Notes under the pieces: model-generated
What the model saw: only the letters and a program-made list of their open reading frames with translations
Told to the model about the DNA's origin: nothing
Databases searched by the model: none
Position numbers and translations under genes: made by a program
Assembly (NCBI RefSeq): GCF_012935695.1
Contig: NZ_CP052859.1
Coordinates: 4,815,001 to 4,879,000, forward strand
DNA length: 64,000 nt
Origin: Pseudomonas sp. ADAK18
GTDB lineage: Bacteria; Pseudomonadota; Gammaproteobacteria; Pseudomonadales; Pseudomonadaceae
Direction of reading: 5' to 3'
Part shown: one piece after another, positions 37,500 through 46,314 of the stretch
Position numbering within the stretch: position 1 is the first letter of the stretch
Layout of the letters: every line of letters begins with the position of its first letter

Positions 37500-37758
37500 A
37501 AATTTAAGTGCACACCATGTCCGCGCATTGCGGGGTTGGGTAGATGACTTGGCCAGACGCATACACTCAAACTCATCGGTGAGGACGTCAGCGAGAAGCT
37601 AAACTCGAATCCCTGCGCATTTTTCGCCATCTCCTCACTGGTCTCGGTCAGCGCATTGATGCTGATGCTCTCACGGCGACCAGGCATAGACAGCGAAGGG
37701 GCGGCTGCACATGGTCAAGCATGAAATGCATGCTTGTCTATGAGTCGGAACTCGGTAA
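37500..37758. other. Scrambled IS66 remnants, no intact gene
   Basis: Carries an AAATTTAAGTG inverted repeat like the tnpA-proximal hairpin of the IS66 at 25.4 kb, and, on the plus strand near 37570, codons for IGEDVSEKL, a piece of IS66 TnpC. The rest is not recognised. Confidence 0.45.
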
Positions 37759-38358
37759 TCAGGCGATTAGTTCAGCTATTTGCGCCCTAGCGTTAGCTAG
37801 TCCTTTCGCCACCCCATCCGGTCTCATATCCATTCCCTCGGCATAAACAAACTTCACATCGGTAATGCCTATCAAACCGAGTACCGCGCGCAAATAAGGG
37901 GTGACCGCATCTGTGTCCTGGCCGACATGCGCACCACCACTGGAGCTAATGACTACGGCACTCACGCCGTCAACAAGCCCCTCCGGGTACGTTTCGGCAT
38001 ATCTAAAAGTAACCTTGGCGCGGGCAATTAGGTCGAACCAATTTTTCAACTGAGTTGGCACATTGAGGTTGTACATCGGGGCCCCAATCAACAGCAGATC
38101 ACTAGCCTTGAGTTCAGAGACTAGTTCGTCAGATAGAGCCACCACGCGTTGAGCATGTTCGCTCAAATTTTCCGCTCCCCGCAGGGCAAAAAAAATCTCA
38201 TTGTCTAGCACCGGCAGATCAAGCGCGACTAGATCATGTACCACCACTTGGTCAGCGAGCCCCTGCTTTTTGCGCTCGGCCAGAAAGGTTTCAATCAGGG
38301 CATTTGTCTGAGAGTTACTGCCCATGATGCTGGACTTGAGGGCGAGAATTTTGGTCAT
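37759..38358 (-). CDS. azoR: FMN-dependent NADH-azoreductase
   Basis: 199 residues from the ATG at 38358 (MTKILALKSSIMGSNSQTNALIETFLAE), with GGAGC 8 bp upstream. A flavodoxin-like fold of the AzoR/quinone reductase family: the phosphate loop SIMGSNSQTN, APMYNLNVPTQLKNWFDLIARAKVTFRYAETYPEGL, and SSSGGAHVGQDTDAVTPYLRAVLGLIGI. It reduces azo dyes and quinones with NADH, and is thought to protect against electrophilic quinones. Divergent from a LysR regulator with a perfect LysR-type dyad between them. Confidence 0.92.
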   Translation of the reverse strand: MTKILALKSSIMGSNSQTNALIETFLAERKKQGLADQVVVHDLVALDLPVLDNEIFFALRGAENLSEHAQRVVALSDELVSELKASDLLLIGAPMYNLNVPTQLKNWFDLIARAKVTFRYAETYPEGLVDGVSAVVISSSGGAHVGQDTDAVTPYLRAVLGLIGITDVKFVYAEGMDMRPDGVAKGLANARAQIAELIA

Positions 38359-38413
38359 GAAAGTAAGCTCCGAACTCATTGGTTTATGCAATACACAAAG
38401 ATTATCATCGTCT

Positions 38414-38436
38414 TTTTATCCCCAGTAGCGATAAAA
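38414..38436. promoter_or_regulatory. LysR-type operator between azoR and lysR
   Basis: Perfect inverted repeat TTTTATC-N9-GATAAAA, which contains the LysR box T-N11-A, in the 99-bp divergent gap. Confidence 0.6.
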
Positions 38437-38457
38437 TTTCTCATCATTGATTTCTAA

Positions 38458-39390
38458 ATGGCTACAATCATGCGAATAAATCTGAACGGTATTGACGTCT
38501 TCGTGGCAGTCGTAGAGGCGGGTAATTTCGCCCAGGCTGCTGAAAAGGAAAACGTCACTCGCTCGGCAATAAGTAAGAGCATCGCCCGCCTGGAGCACCG
38601 GCTAGGGGTTCTGCTGTTTCACCGGACAACACGCAGTCAAAGCCTCACCGATGAGGGGCTGTTGTTCTATAAGCATTGTTTACGAGGCCTTAAAGAGATC
38701 CGGGCAGGGGCAGTTTTACTGGAAAGCGGTAAAGAGCAAGTGAGCGGCCGGATACGAGTTTCAATGCCAGTCCTGTTTGGCCATCTGTGCATAGCGCCCA
38801 TCCTGATCGAACTAGCGCAAGAGTATTCTGGCCTGACCCTGGAAATGTCATTCAACGACAGGATGGTGGACTTGACCGAGGATGGATTTGATCTGGCTAT
38901 CCGTATCGGCTCATTACCGGATAGTAGCAGTCTCGTGGCCCGCAAGTTAGGTGAGCATCATATGGCATTTTGTGCTTCGCCAACCTATCTGCAGCGACAC
39001 GGGGAGCCGAAAACCATTGAAGATCTTAGGCAGCACGATGCGGTGTCCTATATGCGCTTCGATCGGATACACAATTGGCAGTCACGCCTTGATGTTCAGG
39101 CTCAGGAAATCATGCCTAAAACTCGTTTGCTAATGGACGACATGCGGGCGGTGACAGATGCCACGCTCGCTCACCTAGGCATTGCATGGCTTCCGTACTG
39201 GTTGGTCCGAGATCATCTTTTGCGCGGTGAGTTACAAGAAGTTTTACCTAAGCACCCGAGCGCAACCTTTGCGATTAACGCGGTTTGGCCGCACACGTCT
39301 CATCTTCCATTGAGGACACGAGTGGTAGTGGATGCATTACTGGAAAAATTGCCTAGTCGAATGGCCGCGGTTGAATCACGAACTGTTTGA
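38458..39390 (+). CDS. LysR-family transcriptional regulator
   Basis: 310 residues from the ATG at 38458 (306 from the ATG at 38470; neither has a clear ribosome site). N-terminal wHTH: LNGIDVFVAVVEAGNFAQAAEKENVTRSAISKSIARLEHRLGVLLFHRTTRSQSLT. C-terminal effector domain of the periplasmic-binding-protein type (GRIRVSMPVLFGHLCIAP..., DLAIRIGSLPDSSSLVARKLGEHHMAFCASPTYL). It probably controls azoR in response to a quinone or similar compound. It belongs to the CrgA/DsdC-like subgroup with short C-terminal tail. Confidence 0.92.
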   Translation: MATIMRINLNGIDVFVAVVEAGNFAQAAEKENVTRSAISKSIARLEHRLGVLLFHRTTRSQSLTDEGLLFYKHCLRGLKEIRAGAVLLESGKEQVSGRIRVSMPVLFGHLCIAPILIELAQEYSGLTLEMSFNDRMVDLTEDGFDLAIRIGSLPDSSSLVARKLGEHHMAFCASPTYLQRHGEPKTIEDLRQHDAVSYMRFDRIHNWQSRLDVQAQEIMPKTRLLMDDMRAVTDATLAHLGIAWLPYWLVRDHLLRGELQEVLPKHPSATFAINAVWPHTSHLPLRTRVVVDALLEKLPSRMAAVESRTV

Positions 39391-39442
39391 GATGACGTGA
39401 CACTCAACGAGTCCGATAGTGTTCGGATACGCCTTTGAGTTG

Positions 39443-39456
39443 TAGGAATTTTCCTA
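39443..39456. promoter_or_regulatory. RcsB-like box upstream of EAL gene 1 (TAGGAATTTTCCTA)
   Basis: Arms TAGGAA/TTCCTA perfect (extended G/C at each side), 84 bp before the start of EAL gene 1. It is close to the enterobacterial RcsAB box TAAGAATATTCCTA. A half site (AATTCTTCTA) follows 15 bp later. Confidence 0.6.
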
Positions 39457-39539
39457 CAGATCGGCAGGACAATTCTTCTACAGCCGTAGGTTGTTGTTCG
39501 GCACAGTTCCGCTCATCAGCAATGGTCGGGTTGAAATAG

Positions 39540-40730
39540 ATGATTGAGGGGTGTGTTCTCGTTGTAGAAAGTCATGCTTTACAGCGCAGTGTGTTGGTTA
39601 ACTGGTTGTTGAATCTGCAGGTCGCGTGCGTTTTGTCGGCAGGGAACGCTTTACAAGCAGTCGATCATATTTGCCGCCAGGAAATAATCGATATCATTTT
39701 CTTTGACCTGAGTGACGGATCAATCAACAATCTTGATTTTCTTAGTGTCGGCAGCAAATTGGGCAACGTACGAACTTTGGTCGTGCATGGAGAGTTGCCA
39801 TTGGCGTTGCTACGTTCGGTTTCCAGATTGAGTTCGTTGTCTTCTATCCGTTTACTGGGTGTACTGGACAAACCTCTGCAACCGCAAGCCTTGCAAAAAA
39901 TATTGTCTGCTTTCAAAACACACCACAGTGCTTCACTCAGAGAACCGGCAGCAAAACTCGAGTTGACTCCTCATGCTGAGGTGCTGCAAGGGTTGATTGC
40001 TGGAGAGTTTCAGGCTTGGTATCAACCCAAGTTCAACCTGCATGATGGCCGACTGTTTGGTGCCGAGGTGTTGGTGCGCTGGGAGCACCCCAAGAAAGGG
40101 CTTTTGATGCCCTCGAATCTACTGGCGACGGTAGTGGCTTATGACTTAATCGATGATATGTTCAAACAGCTTTTGGAACAAGGGCTCGAATTCATGAGCC
40201 GTCAGCGGGAGCAAGGGCTTGATCTGGGGCTCGCATTCAACCTGACGGCCTCTCAGTTGGTACGCGATGACTTGGTCGAGCACATTGTCCAGCGCTTGGA
40301 TCAATATAAAATGCCCGGCTCAGCGCTCATGTTCGAAGTCACCGAAAACGGCCTGCTGGATTTGCCTCCGTCTGCTGTAGAAAATTTGCTGCATCTGCAT
40401 CAAGCCGGCTGTGGTTTGTCGATTGATGACTTCGGTATTGGTTTTTCCTCGTTGAGGCAGTTGGCACATCTGCCCTTCAACCAACTCAAGCTCGACACTG
40501 TATTTGTCCGAGATGTTGACGACCTGGGTAACCGGGCGGTCATTTCAAGCAGTGTAGCGTTAGCCAAGGCATTACGGATGGACCTAGTGGTCGTGGGCAT
40601 TGAAAATGCACACGAGCTTCACACCCTCATCAGCCTGGGCTGCTCTTTTGGCCAGGGCTTTCATCTTGCACTCCCCATGACGGGCGCTGATTTTTCCTTG
40701 TGGCTGAAACTTCATGCTCCGGCCGTGTAA
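39540..40730 (+). CDS. REC-EAL protein 1 (RocR/PvrR-like), predicted catalytically impaired
   Basis: 396 residues. The N-terminal receiver is partly degenerate: VVES replaces the acidic pair, while Asp56 (FFDLS) and Lys111 (LDKPL) remain. The EAL domain (~145-390) keeps Glu176 (AEVLVRW), Asn234, Glu269, Asp296-Asp297 (DDFGIGFSSL), Lys317 (LKLD) and Gln372 (GQGF). The Glu of the A-E-G-V-E-T motif, the general base equivalent to RocR Glu352, is Val352 (VVVGIEN). It may bind c-di-GMP without hydrolysing it, or work by protein contact, as EAL regulators of the Roc system do with kinases. First gene of EAL-LuxR-kinase cluster 1. Confidence 0.88.
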   Translation: MIEGCVLVVESHALQRSVLVNWLLNLQVACVLSAGNALQAVDHICRQEIIDIIFFDLSDGSINNLDFLSVGSKLGNVRTLVVHGELPLALLRSVSRLSSLSSIRLLGVLDKPLQPQALQKILSAFKTHHSASLREPAAKLELTPHAEVLQGLIAGEFQAWYQPKFNLHDGRLFGAEVLVRWEHPKKGLLMPSNLLATVVAYDLIDDMFKQLLEQGLEFMSRQREQGLDLGLAFNLTASQLVRDDLVEHIVQRLDQYKMPGSALMFEVTENGLLDLPPSAVENLLHLHQAGCGLSIDDFGIGFSSLRQLAHLPFNQLKLDTVFVRDVDDLGNRAVISSSVALAKALRMDLVVVGIENAHELHTLISLGCSFGQGFHLALPMTGADFSLWLKLHAPAV

Positions 40731-40844
40731 AAAACAAATACTACAATTGCGCCTGGAGCGATATGCGCTACATTTTGATGAGGCTCAAAATCGCAACGAT
40801 TGTGTCCGGCTTAAGGTGCGCTGCTTTCTCTTCTAGAGGTTCAC

Positions 40845-41471
40845 ATGTTCAAAGCATTAGTCGTTGACGACCATCCGTTTATTCGTGCTTCCGTTAAGGC
40901 GTTGCTTGGGGCAGAGCAGTTTGAAATAGTGGCGGAGGCGGGTAATGGTGTAGACGCTTTGCACTTGGCGCGTGAGTATGTCCCCGACCTGATTTTACTC
41001 GATATATCCATGCCGCTTCTCGACGGCATAGACGTTATCAGCCGCATCGTTGCCTCGGGTTTGCCCTGTAAAATCCTGGTGCTGACCTCCCTGGATGCGT
41101 CTTTTTACGCTTGGCGTTGCATGAACGCCGGAGCGTCTGGTTATGTCTCCAAGACCGGAAATCTTGCAGAGCTGACCCGGGCGATCAAGGCGATTATGGA
41201 TGGCTACAGCTATTTTCCAGTGCTCGCCAACAGTTCGGTACGCACCGTTGATTACCAAGCCAGCGAGCATGACTTGATTCGAAACCTGTCCAACCGTGAA
41301 CTGACCATTTTGCAGCAACTGGCTCGGGGTTTCAGTAACAAGGAAATTGGTGACGCCATGCTACTGAGCAACAAGACCATCAGTACTTATAAAACCCGAC
41401 TGATTGAAAAGCTCAACGTCAAGTCAGTGGTCTATCTCGCTGATTTTGCCAAGCGCAACAATCTTCTCTAA
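40845..41471 (+). CDS. LuxR/NarL-type response regulator 1 (RocA/RcsB/BvgA-like)
   Basis: 208 residues. Receiver: DD at 8-9, phospho-acceptor Asp53 (LILLDISMP), Thr81 and Lys103 (GYVSKTG). C-terminal HTH: SNRELTILQQLARGFSNKEIGDAMLLSNKTISTYKTRLIEKLNVKSVVYLADFAKRNNLL, of the BvgA/RcsB group. It likely binds the TAGGAA-NN-TTCCTA or CAAGAA-NN-TTCTTG dyads of this locus and activates fimbrial genes. Kinase 1 begins 2 bp after its stop, so the pair is coupled. Confidence 0.93.
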   Translation: MFKALVVDDHPFIRASVKALLGAEQFEIVAEAGNGVDALHLAREYVPDLILLDISMPLLDGIDVISRIVASGLPCKILVLTSLDASFYAWRCMNAGASGYVSKTGNLAELTRAIKAIMDGYSYFPVLANSSVRTVDYQASEHDLIRNLSNRELTILQQLARGFSNKEIGDAMLLSNKTISTYKTRLIEKLNVKSVVYLADFAKRNNLL

Positions 41472-41473
41472 AC

Positions 41474-44400
41474 ATGAAGTGGCCATTCGGGATTCTGATC
41501 GTTTTACTGTGTATCAACCCCTTTGTTCAAGCGGCGAACTTTCCTGACGATTTCGAACCACTGAAGTTGTTGGGACGTTCCCAGCTCACAGGTGTGACCC
41601 TGAAGTTGTCAGAAATTGACAGGGGCTTGTTGCGCGAAAAAAAAATAATGCGAGTCGGGGTTGTCACCACCGACGCCTCACCTTTGGGGTTGAGTACGAG
41701 TACTTACGATTACGAGGGGATTGCAGCCGACTACTTGGAGCTGATTGCCGGCTTGTTGAATGTCGAAATTCAGATTCAACGCTATCAAGCCCGTATACAA
41801 GCGGTAGAAGCGCTCAAAAGAGGCGAGGTGGACCTGTTGGGGATCGCTTCCGCCGTTGATGCAACGGATCCTGAACTGGTGGTTTCGAGGTCCTATCTCG
41901 ATGACCAACCTGTGTTAGTCAGCCGCAGGGACAGCAATGCGATCCTGCCGAAGGACCTTGCTGGGCAACAATTGGCAATGGCTGAATATGACCCGTCTGT
42001 CTCCTTGGTCAGGGCGCATTACCCGTTGGCAAAGCTGCAGTTGTATCCGACAGATCTGGATGCCATCAGCGCTGTAGTTTTTGACCAAGCTGATGTTTAC
42101 CTCGGTGGAGCGACGACTGCTAGCTACCTGATCAATAGAAACTTTCTGTCCGATGTTTATCTGACGGACTTCGCGAGCCTGGACGTGACCAGTATCGGTT
42201 TTGCGCTGCGGGTTGAAGATCAGCAGTTGTTGGGTATTGTCAACCGGGCGTTGATAACCATCCCAGCAGAAGAAAGCACAATAATCAAACGGCGCTGGGG
42301 GGTAGAAACGATCACTGTAAGTGACCATGATAAGATTGAACTCAGCCCGAATGAGCAACGCTGGCTGGCGAACCACCCCCACTTGAGGGTAGCGGTACTG
42401 GAGAACAGTCCACCGTTGGCCTTTTTCGATCAGCAGGGAAGTTTTCGCGGTATCAGCGCTGATCTGTTGGCCGTGCTTCGTCGTCGTACAGGTCTTACCT
42501 TAGAGGTGACACGTGCCTACTCGCTGGATGGCCTTGTAGAGTTGGTCAAAAATGGCAAGGCTGACTTCATTGCGGCGTTCAATCCAAACGCTGCTAACAG
42601 CGACCTGCGGTTTACCCGATCCTATTTGACCACACCCTATGTACTGAGCGTTCGTACTGGCGATGAGAAAGTCGGCAGTTTGGATGATCTGGCGGGGAAG
42701 CGTCTGGCAATCAGAAAAGGTGGTGATGTACGGGGTTATATTGGTCGGTATTATCCGCAGATAATTTTGGTTGATACAGCAGATGCTACTGATGCCTTAT
42801 CGATGGTCGCGGAGGGTAAAGCCGATGCCGCCGTCACTACTTGGGTCAACGCCCGCTATCTGATTGCTACTCGGTACCAATCCCGTGTTCGGGTGAGTCG
42901 AACCGTTGGTTTGCAGCCCGCGCAAATAGCACTTGCCACTGATCGCGGGTCGTTAGAGCTGTATTCAATTCTGGACAAGGTGATGATGAGTCTCTCCCCG
43001 CAGGAGTTGGATGAGCTTACCAGTCGTTGGCGTAATGAAGTCGTGGTGGACAATAAACGCACACAGGCCAATCAATCGGAAATCATACGAGGTTCGGCTA
43101 TCGCCGCGATTTTGTTACTGGCGGCGTTCGGATGGATTATCTACTTGCAGCGCCTGATTCAGAGACGTGAGGTGGCCGAGCAGGCGTTGAATGAACAAAT
43201 GGAGTTCATGCGGGTACTGATCGATGGGTTACCTCACCCTATCTACGTCCGAGACCGCAAGACACGGATGCTACTGTGCAATCAACGTTTTCTGGAGGCG
43301 GTTGGAAGTACTCGCGAGAAGATTATTGGCACACGGTTATCCGAAACCGGGATCATCGATTCAAGCCTCGGGGCCGTGTTCGAACGGCAATACCTAGAGG
43401 TCATGGAAGGAGGTCAGGAATTGATTGCTGACTGCCAGCTGTCGTTTCCCAATGGCCAGGTTATTACGGCTTATCATTGGATACTGCCGTTTCGCGACAA
43501 CTCGGACGAGGTCAAGGGCATTATTGCCGGGTGGATTGATATCAGTGAGCGCGAGCGCTTGCTCGAGCAGCTTACAGACGCCAAGAAGGACGCGGATAAG
43601 GCCAATCGAGCGAAAACCACTTTCCTGGCAACCATGAGTCATGAAATACGTACCCCGATGAACGCTGTGGTGGGGATGCTGGAGCTGGCCATGAAAAAGG
43701 CTGACCAAGGCATTCTCGACCGTTTTGCCATTGACGTGGCATCGGGCGCTGCGCGAGGACTTCTGGAACTGATTGGCGACATCCTGGATGTGGTACGCAT
43801 CGAGTCTGAGCGCTTGACGCTGGTACCGCAACGGGCGGCGCTCAAAGAACTTGTGGTGTCGGTGGTACGGGTATTCGAAGGGTTAGCCCGGCAGAAACAG
43901 TTGAGTCTTGTGTTGTCATTCGATGAAAAAGCCAACAAAGACGTTCTGATCGATCCGATACGGTTCAAGCAGGTACTGTCCAACCTGATCGGTAACGCCA
44001 TCAAGTTCACGAGTGTCGGGCAGGTGCAGGTCTGTGTAAAGGTCACGCATTCGGCCAACAACCAAAGCATGGGTGTTCAGGTGTTGGTGCGCGATACCGG
44101 GATAGGTATTTCCGTGGACGATCAGCAGCGGCTATTCGTGCCATTCAACCAGGCCAGCCATTCGAGTGCGGGAGGTTCAGGCTTGGGGCTGGCGATTAGC
44201 CGCAAACTGTGTTCGATGATGCAGGGTGAGTTGAACCTCGCCAGCGTGTTAGGGCAAGGCACACAGACCGAGGTGTTGCTGGAACTGGAGGTTCTTGCTC
44301 CATTGCCGCCCACCAGACCGGAGCCCGTGTTACCCGAAGTTGGCAAGGTATTGAAAGTGCTGGTGGTTGATGATTATCCAGCCAACCGTTTGCTGTTATC

Positions 44401-45094
44401 ACAGCAGTTGAGTTACCTGGGGCACACGGTCGATGACGAGCCGGACGGTGCCCATGGCTTGTGTGCCTGGCGCAATGGTCATTTCGATGTGGTGATTACC
44501 GACTGCAACATGCCGGTGATGACAGGCTACGAACTGGCCAGGGCGATCCGCGCTGAGGAGGCTGATTCGGGCGCGGCGCGTTGCTTGATCCTGGGGTTCA
44601 CCGCCAACGCGCAACCGGAGGAAAAGGATCGCTGCCTGGAAGCGGGCATGGATGATTGTCTATTCAAGCCCATCAGTATGAAGGACCTGACTGCGCGCTT
44701 GTCCGGTGTGGAGTTGGTGTTCGATGAAACAGGGGACGCTGATGGCTCAATACCACTGTCCGACGACATTGACCTCAGGAGCCTCGAACAACTGGCTCAT
44801 GGTGACCGAACGCTGGTTAACAGCTTGTTGCGGGATCTGGCCAGTAGCAACGAAGAGGATTTGTTACGGCTGCTCAAACTCTACAGTGATCACGACTTGA
44901 GCGGGCTGTCCGACCTGGGCCATCGGGTCAAGGGAGGAGCACGTATCATCAAGGCGCATCGCCTGATCCAGTGCTGCGAGCAATTGCAAACTGAATGTAA
45001 TGGCCATGACGCGGTGCGGCTGACCCAGGCGGTGGATGCTCTGCACGAGGCCATGGAGGCATTGGCGCAGCGTCTGGAGGCGTGTATTGACTAG
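41474..45094 (+). CDS. BvgS/RocS-type hybrid sensor histidine kinase 1
   Basis: 1206 residues: signal peptide (~1-20), two tandem SBP_bac_3 (Venus-flytrap) domains in the periplasm (~53-275 and ~297-525), one TM helix (~540-560), PAS (~575-695), HisKA with His723 (ATMSHEIRTPMNAV), HATPase (NLIGNAIKFT, DTGIGI, GSGLGLAIS), receiver with Asp1010 (VITDCNMP), and HPt with His1150 (GHRVKGGARII). All phosphorelay residues are present, so His-Asp-His then Asp53 of regulator 1 is the expected path. The periplasmic ligands are unknown. A family match to RocS1/PvrS of P. aeruginosa and BvgS of Bordetella. Confidence 0.95.
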   Translation: MKWPFGILIVLLCINPFVQAANFPDDFEPLKLLGRSQLTGVTLKLSEIDRGLLREKKIMRVGVVTTDASPLGLSTSTYDYEGIAADYLELIAGLLNVEIQIQRYQARIQAVEALKRGEVDLLGIASAVDATDPELVVSRSYLDDQPVLVSRRDSNAILPKDLAGQQLAMAEYDPSVSLVRAHYPLAKLQLYPTDLDAISAVVFDQADVYLGGATTASYLINRNFLSDVYLTDFASLDVTSIGFALRVEDQQLLGIVNRALITIPAEESTIIKRRWGVETITVSDHDKIELSPNEQRWLANHPHLRVAVLENSPPLAFFDQQGSFRGISADLLAVLRRRTGLTLEVTRAYSLDGLVELVKNGKADFIAAFNPNAANSDLRFTRSYLTTPYVLSVRTGDEKVGSLDDLAGKRLAIRKGGDVRGYIGRYYPQIILVDTADATDALSMVAEGKADAAVTTWVNARYLIATRYQSRVRVSRTVGLQPAQIALATDRGSLELYSILDKVMMSLSPQELDELTSRWRNEVVVDNKRTQANQSEIIRGSAIAAILLLAAFGWIIYLQRLIQRREVAEQALNEQMEFMRVLIDGLPHPIYVRDRKTRMLLCNQRFLEAVGSTREKIIGTRLSETGIIDSSLGAVFERQYLEVMEGGQELIADCQLSFPNGQVITAYHWILPFRDNSDEVKGIIAGWIDISERERLLEQLTDAKKDADKANRAKTTFLATMSHEIRTPMNAVVGMLELAMKKADQGILDRFAIDVASGAARGLLELIGDILDVVRIESERLTLVPQRAALKELVVSVVRVFEGLARQKQLSLVLSFDEKANKDVLIDPIRFKQVLSNLIGNAIKFTSVGQVQVCVKVTHSANNQSMGVQVLVRDTGIGISVDDQQRLFVPFNQASHSSAGGSGLGLAISRKLCSMMQGELNLASVLGQGTQTEVLLELEVLAPLPPTRPEPVLPEVGKVLKVLVVDDYPANRLLLSQQLSYLGHTVDDEPDGAHGLCAWRNGHFDVVITDCNMPVMTGYELARAIRAEEADSGAARCLILGFTANAQPEEKDRCLEAGMDDCLFKPISMKDLTARLSGVELVFDETGDADGSIPLSDDIDLRSLEQLAHGDRTLVNSLLRDLASSNEEDLLRLLKLYSDHDLSGLSDLGHRVKGGARIIKAHRLIQCCEQLQTECNGHDAVRLTQAVDALHEAMEALAQRLEACID

Positions 45095-45152
45095 CTAGCG
45101 CGTCAGGAGAGCCTGGTGTATTTGCGAATGGCGGGGAAAGCTTGGGGAATGG

Positions 45153-45184
45153 CCAACGACCCCACTGTATCAATGGGGCGTTGG
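45153..45184. terminator. Hairpin between kinase 1 and adhesin 2
   Basis: Stem CCAACG(A)CCCC / GGGGCGTTGG with one bulge and an 11-nt loop, between converging genes. No clear T-run; may end transcription from either side. Confidence 0.4.
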
Positions 45185-45224
45185 CGTTGTAGGGCATGAG
45201 TCGCTCATCGAGCAGGGCTGATGA

Positions 45225-46313
45225 TCACTGATAAACGATGTTCAGCGTGGCGGTTGCCCTGATCTCGCCACTGGTAAGTTCAGCGGGGTTGTAAGGGAAG
45301 TAGTAAGCGCCCATGCCAACTGAGAAATTGCTATTAACCACAGCACCTGCAGCGGCACTGAAAATGGAGGTGGCACTTCCGCGGTTTAAGGTGGAGGTGG
45401 AAAAGACAACCGGTGCGTTGGGAGTGTCGCGTTTGGCTACCTTTATACCGACGCCTTTCGCCGAGCCAGGCGTGCTGTCCATCAATACGCTATTGTCGGA
45501 TGGAAGCAGGTTATTGCTGGATAAAAACATGTCGATTGCGCGGTCGGTGCTGCCGTTAGCCAGCAGGTTGTTACAGCTGAAATTCAATGTAAATGGCGTA
45601 TAACCCGGTTGAGGGATTTTTGTCAGCTGCGCAACACCTATTTTAGGAAGATTCACCATCAACCCTGCGTTGTTGAAGTTGCAGGTAGCCATCTTAGGTG
45701 TATAAGTGATGATGAGATTTTGTGAGTACATATCTCGTTCATTTAGAGGCCAGCCCGTGAATCCCTTCAGAATCCACACGGCGACATTGTAAGCAAAAAC
45801 AGCTGGAGATGCTGCCCACTCCAACCAGCCCATTCCAGACGTATCTCTCACAATTATTAAGTTACTAAACTGCCCCGTATTACCGCTGACTTTAGCATCG
45901 TCAGGCCCGTTGCTCATCAGGGAGAAACGCATGGTGATTGGCGTGTTCAACTCTGAGGATGTATGTCCACCACTTGATAACAGTTTACCTTGTATCGGCC
46001 CTACAACCTCCACTCGTACCCAGTGTTTTCCATCTTCCAGTCCAACAGATATTACCTTGGAGGTATCTGACAGGGGAGAGAAGTAATCAAAATTGGCATC
46101 TGTCGAACAATTGAAGCCAAATGCCCCCAAGTCGCTGTTAATTGTTTGTGTCCAGACACGGCTTCTTTCGCTTAGTTTGTCTGAAAGGTCGATTGCCATA
46201 ACTGAACCATATTCGGTAGGTCCATTATAACAGGTTGCGTAACTGATCGTGCTGAACAACCCAGACACCAAAAACACAATAATAAATCTGTTCATGATAA
46301 TTAATTTTCTCAT
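45225..46313 (-). CDS. Fimbrial tip adhesin, operon 2
   Basis: 362 residues from the ATG at 46313, which follows the usher stop by 1 bp; ATGs at 46328 and 46295 are alternatives. A signal peptide ends STISYA, then CYNGPTEYGSV with a lectin-like N-terminal domain, and a pilin-type C-terminal domain from about residue 200 (ATCNFNNAGLMVNLPKIG, FTLNFSCNNLL) ending GEIRATATLNIVYQ. Usual layout of a two-domain tip adhesin. It has no close likeness to the operon 1 adhesin, so the two fimbriae probably recognise different targets. Confidence 0.83.
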   Translation of the reverse strand: MRKLIIMNRFIIVFLVSGLFSTISYATCYNGPTEYGSVMAIDLSDKLSERSRVWTQTINSDLGAFGFNCSTDANFDYFSPLSDTSKVISVGLEDGKHWVRVEVVGPIQGKLLSSGGHTSSELNTPITMRFSLMSNGPDDAKVSGNTGQFSNLIIVRDTSGMGWLEWAASPAVFAYNVAVWILKGFTGWPLNERDMYSQNLIITYTPKMATCNFNNAGLMVNLPKIGVAQLTKIPQPGYTPFTLNFSCNNLLANGSTDRAIDMFLSSNNLLPSDNSVLMDSTPGSAKGVGIKVAKRDTPNAPVVFSTSTLNRGSATSIFSAAAGAVVNSNFSVGMGAYYFPYNPAELTSGEIRATATLNIVYQ

Positions 46314-46314
46314 A

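Noticed and set aside
37481..37687. 68-residue minus-strand frame among IS66 scraps
   Set aside because: Translation has no family pattern and the plus strand there codes for an IS66 TnpC piece.
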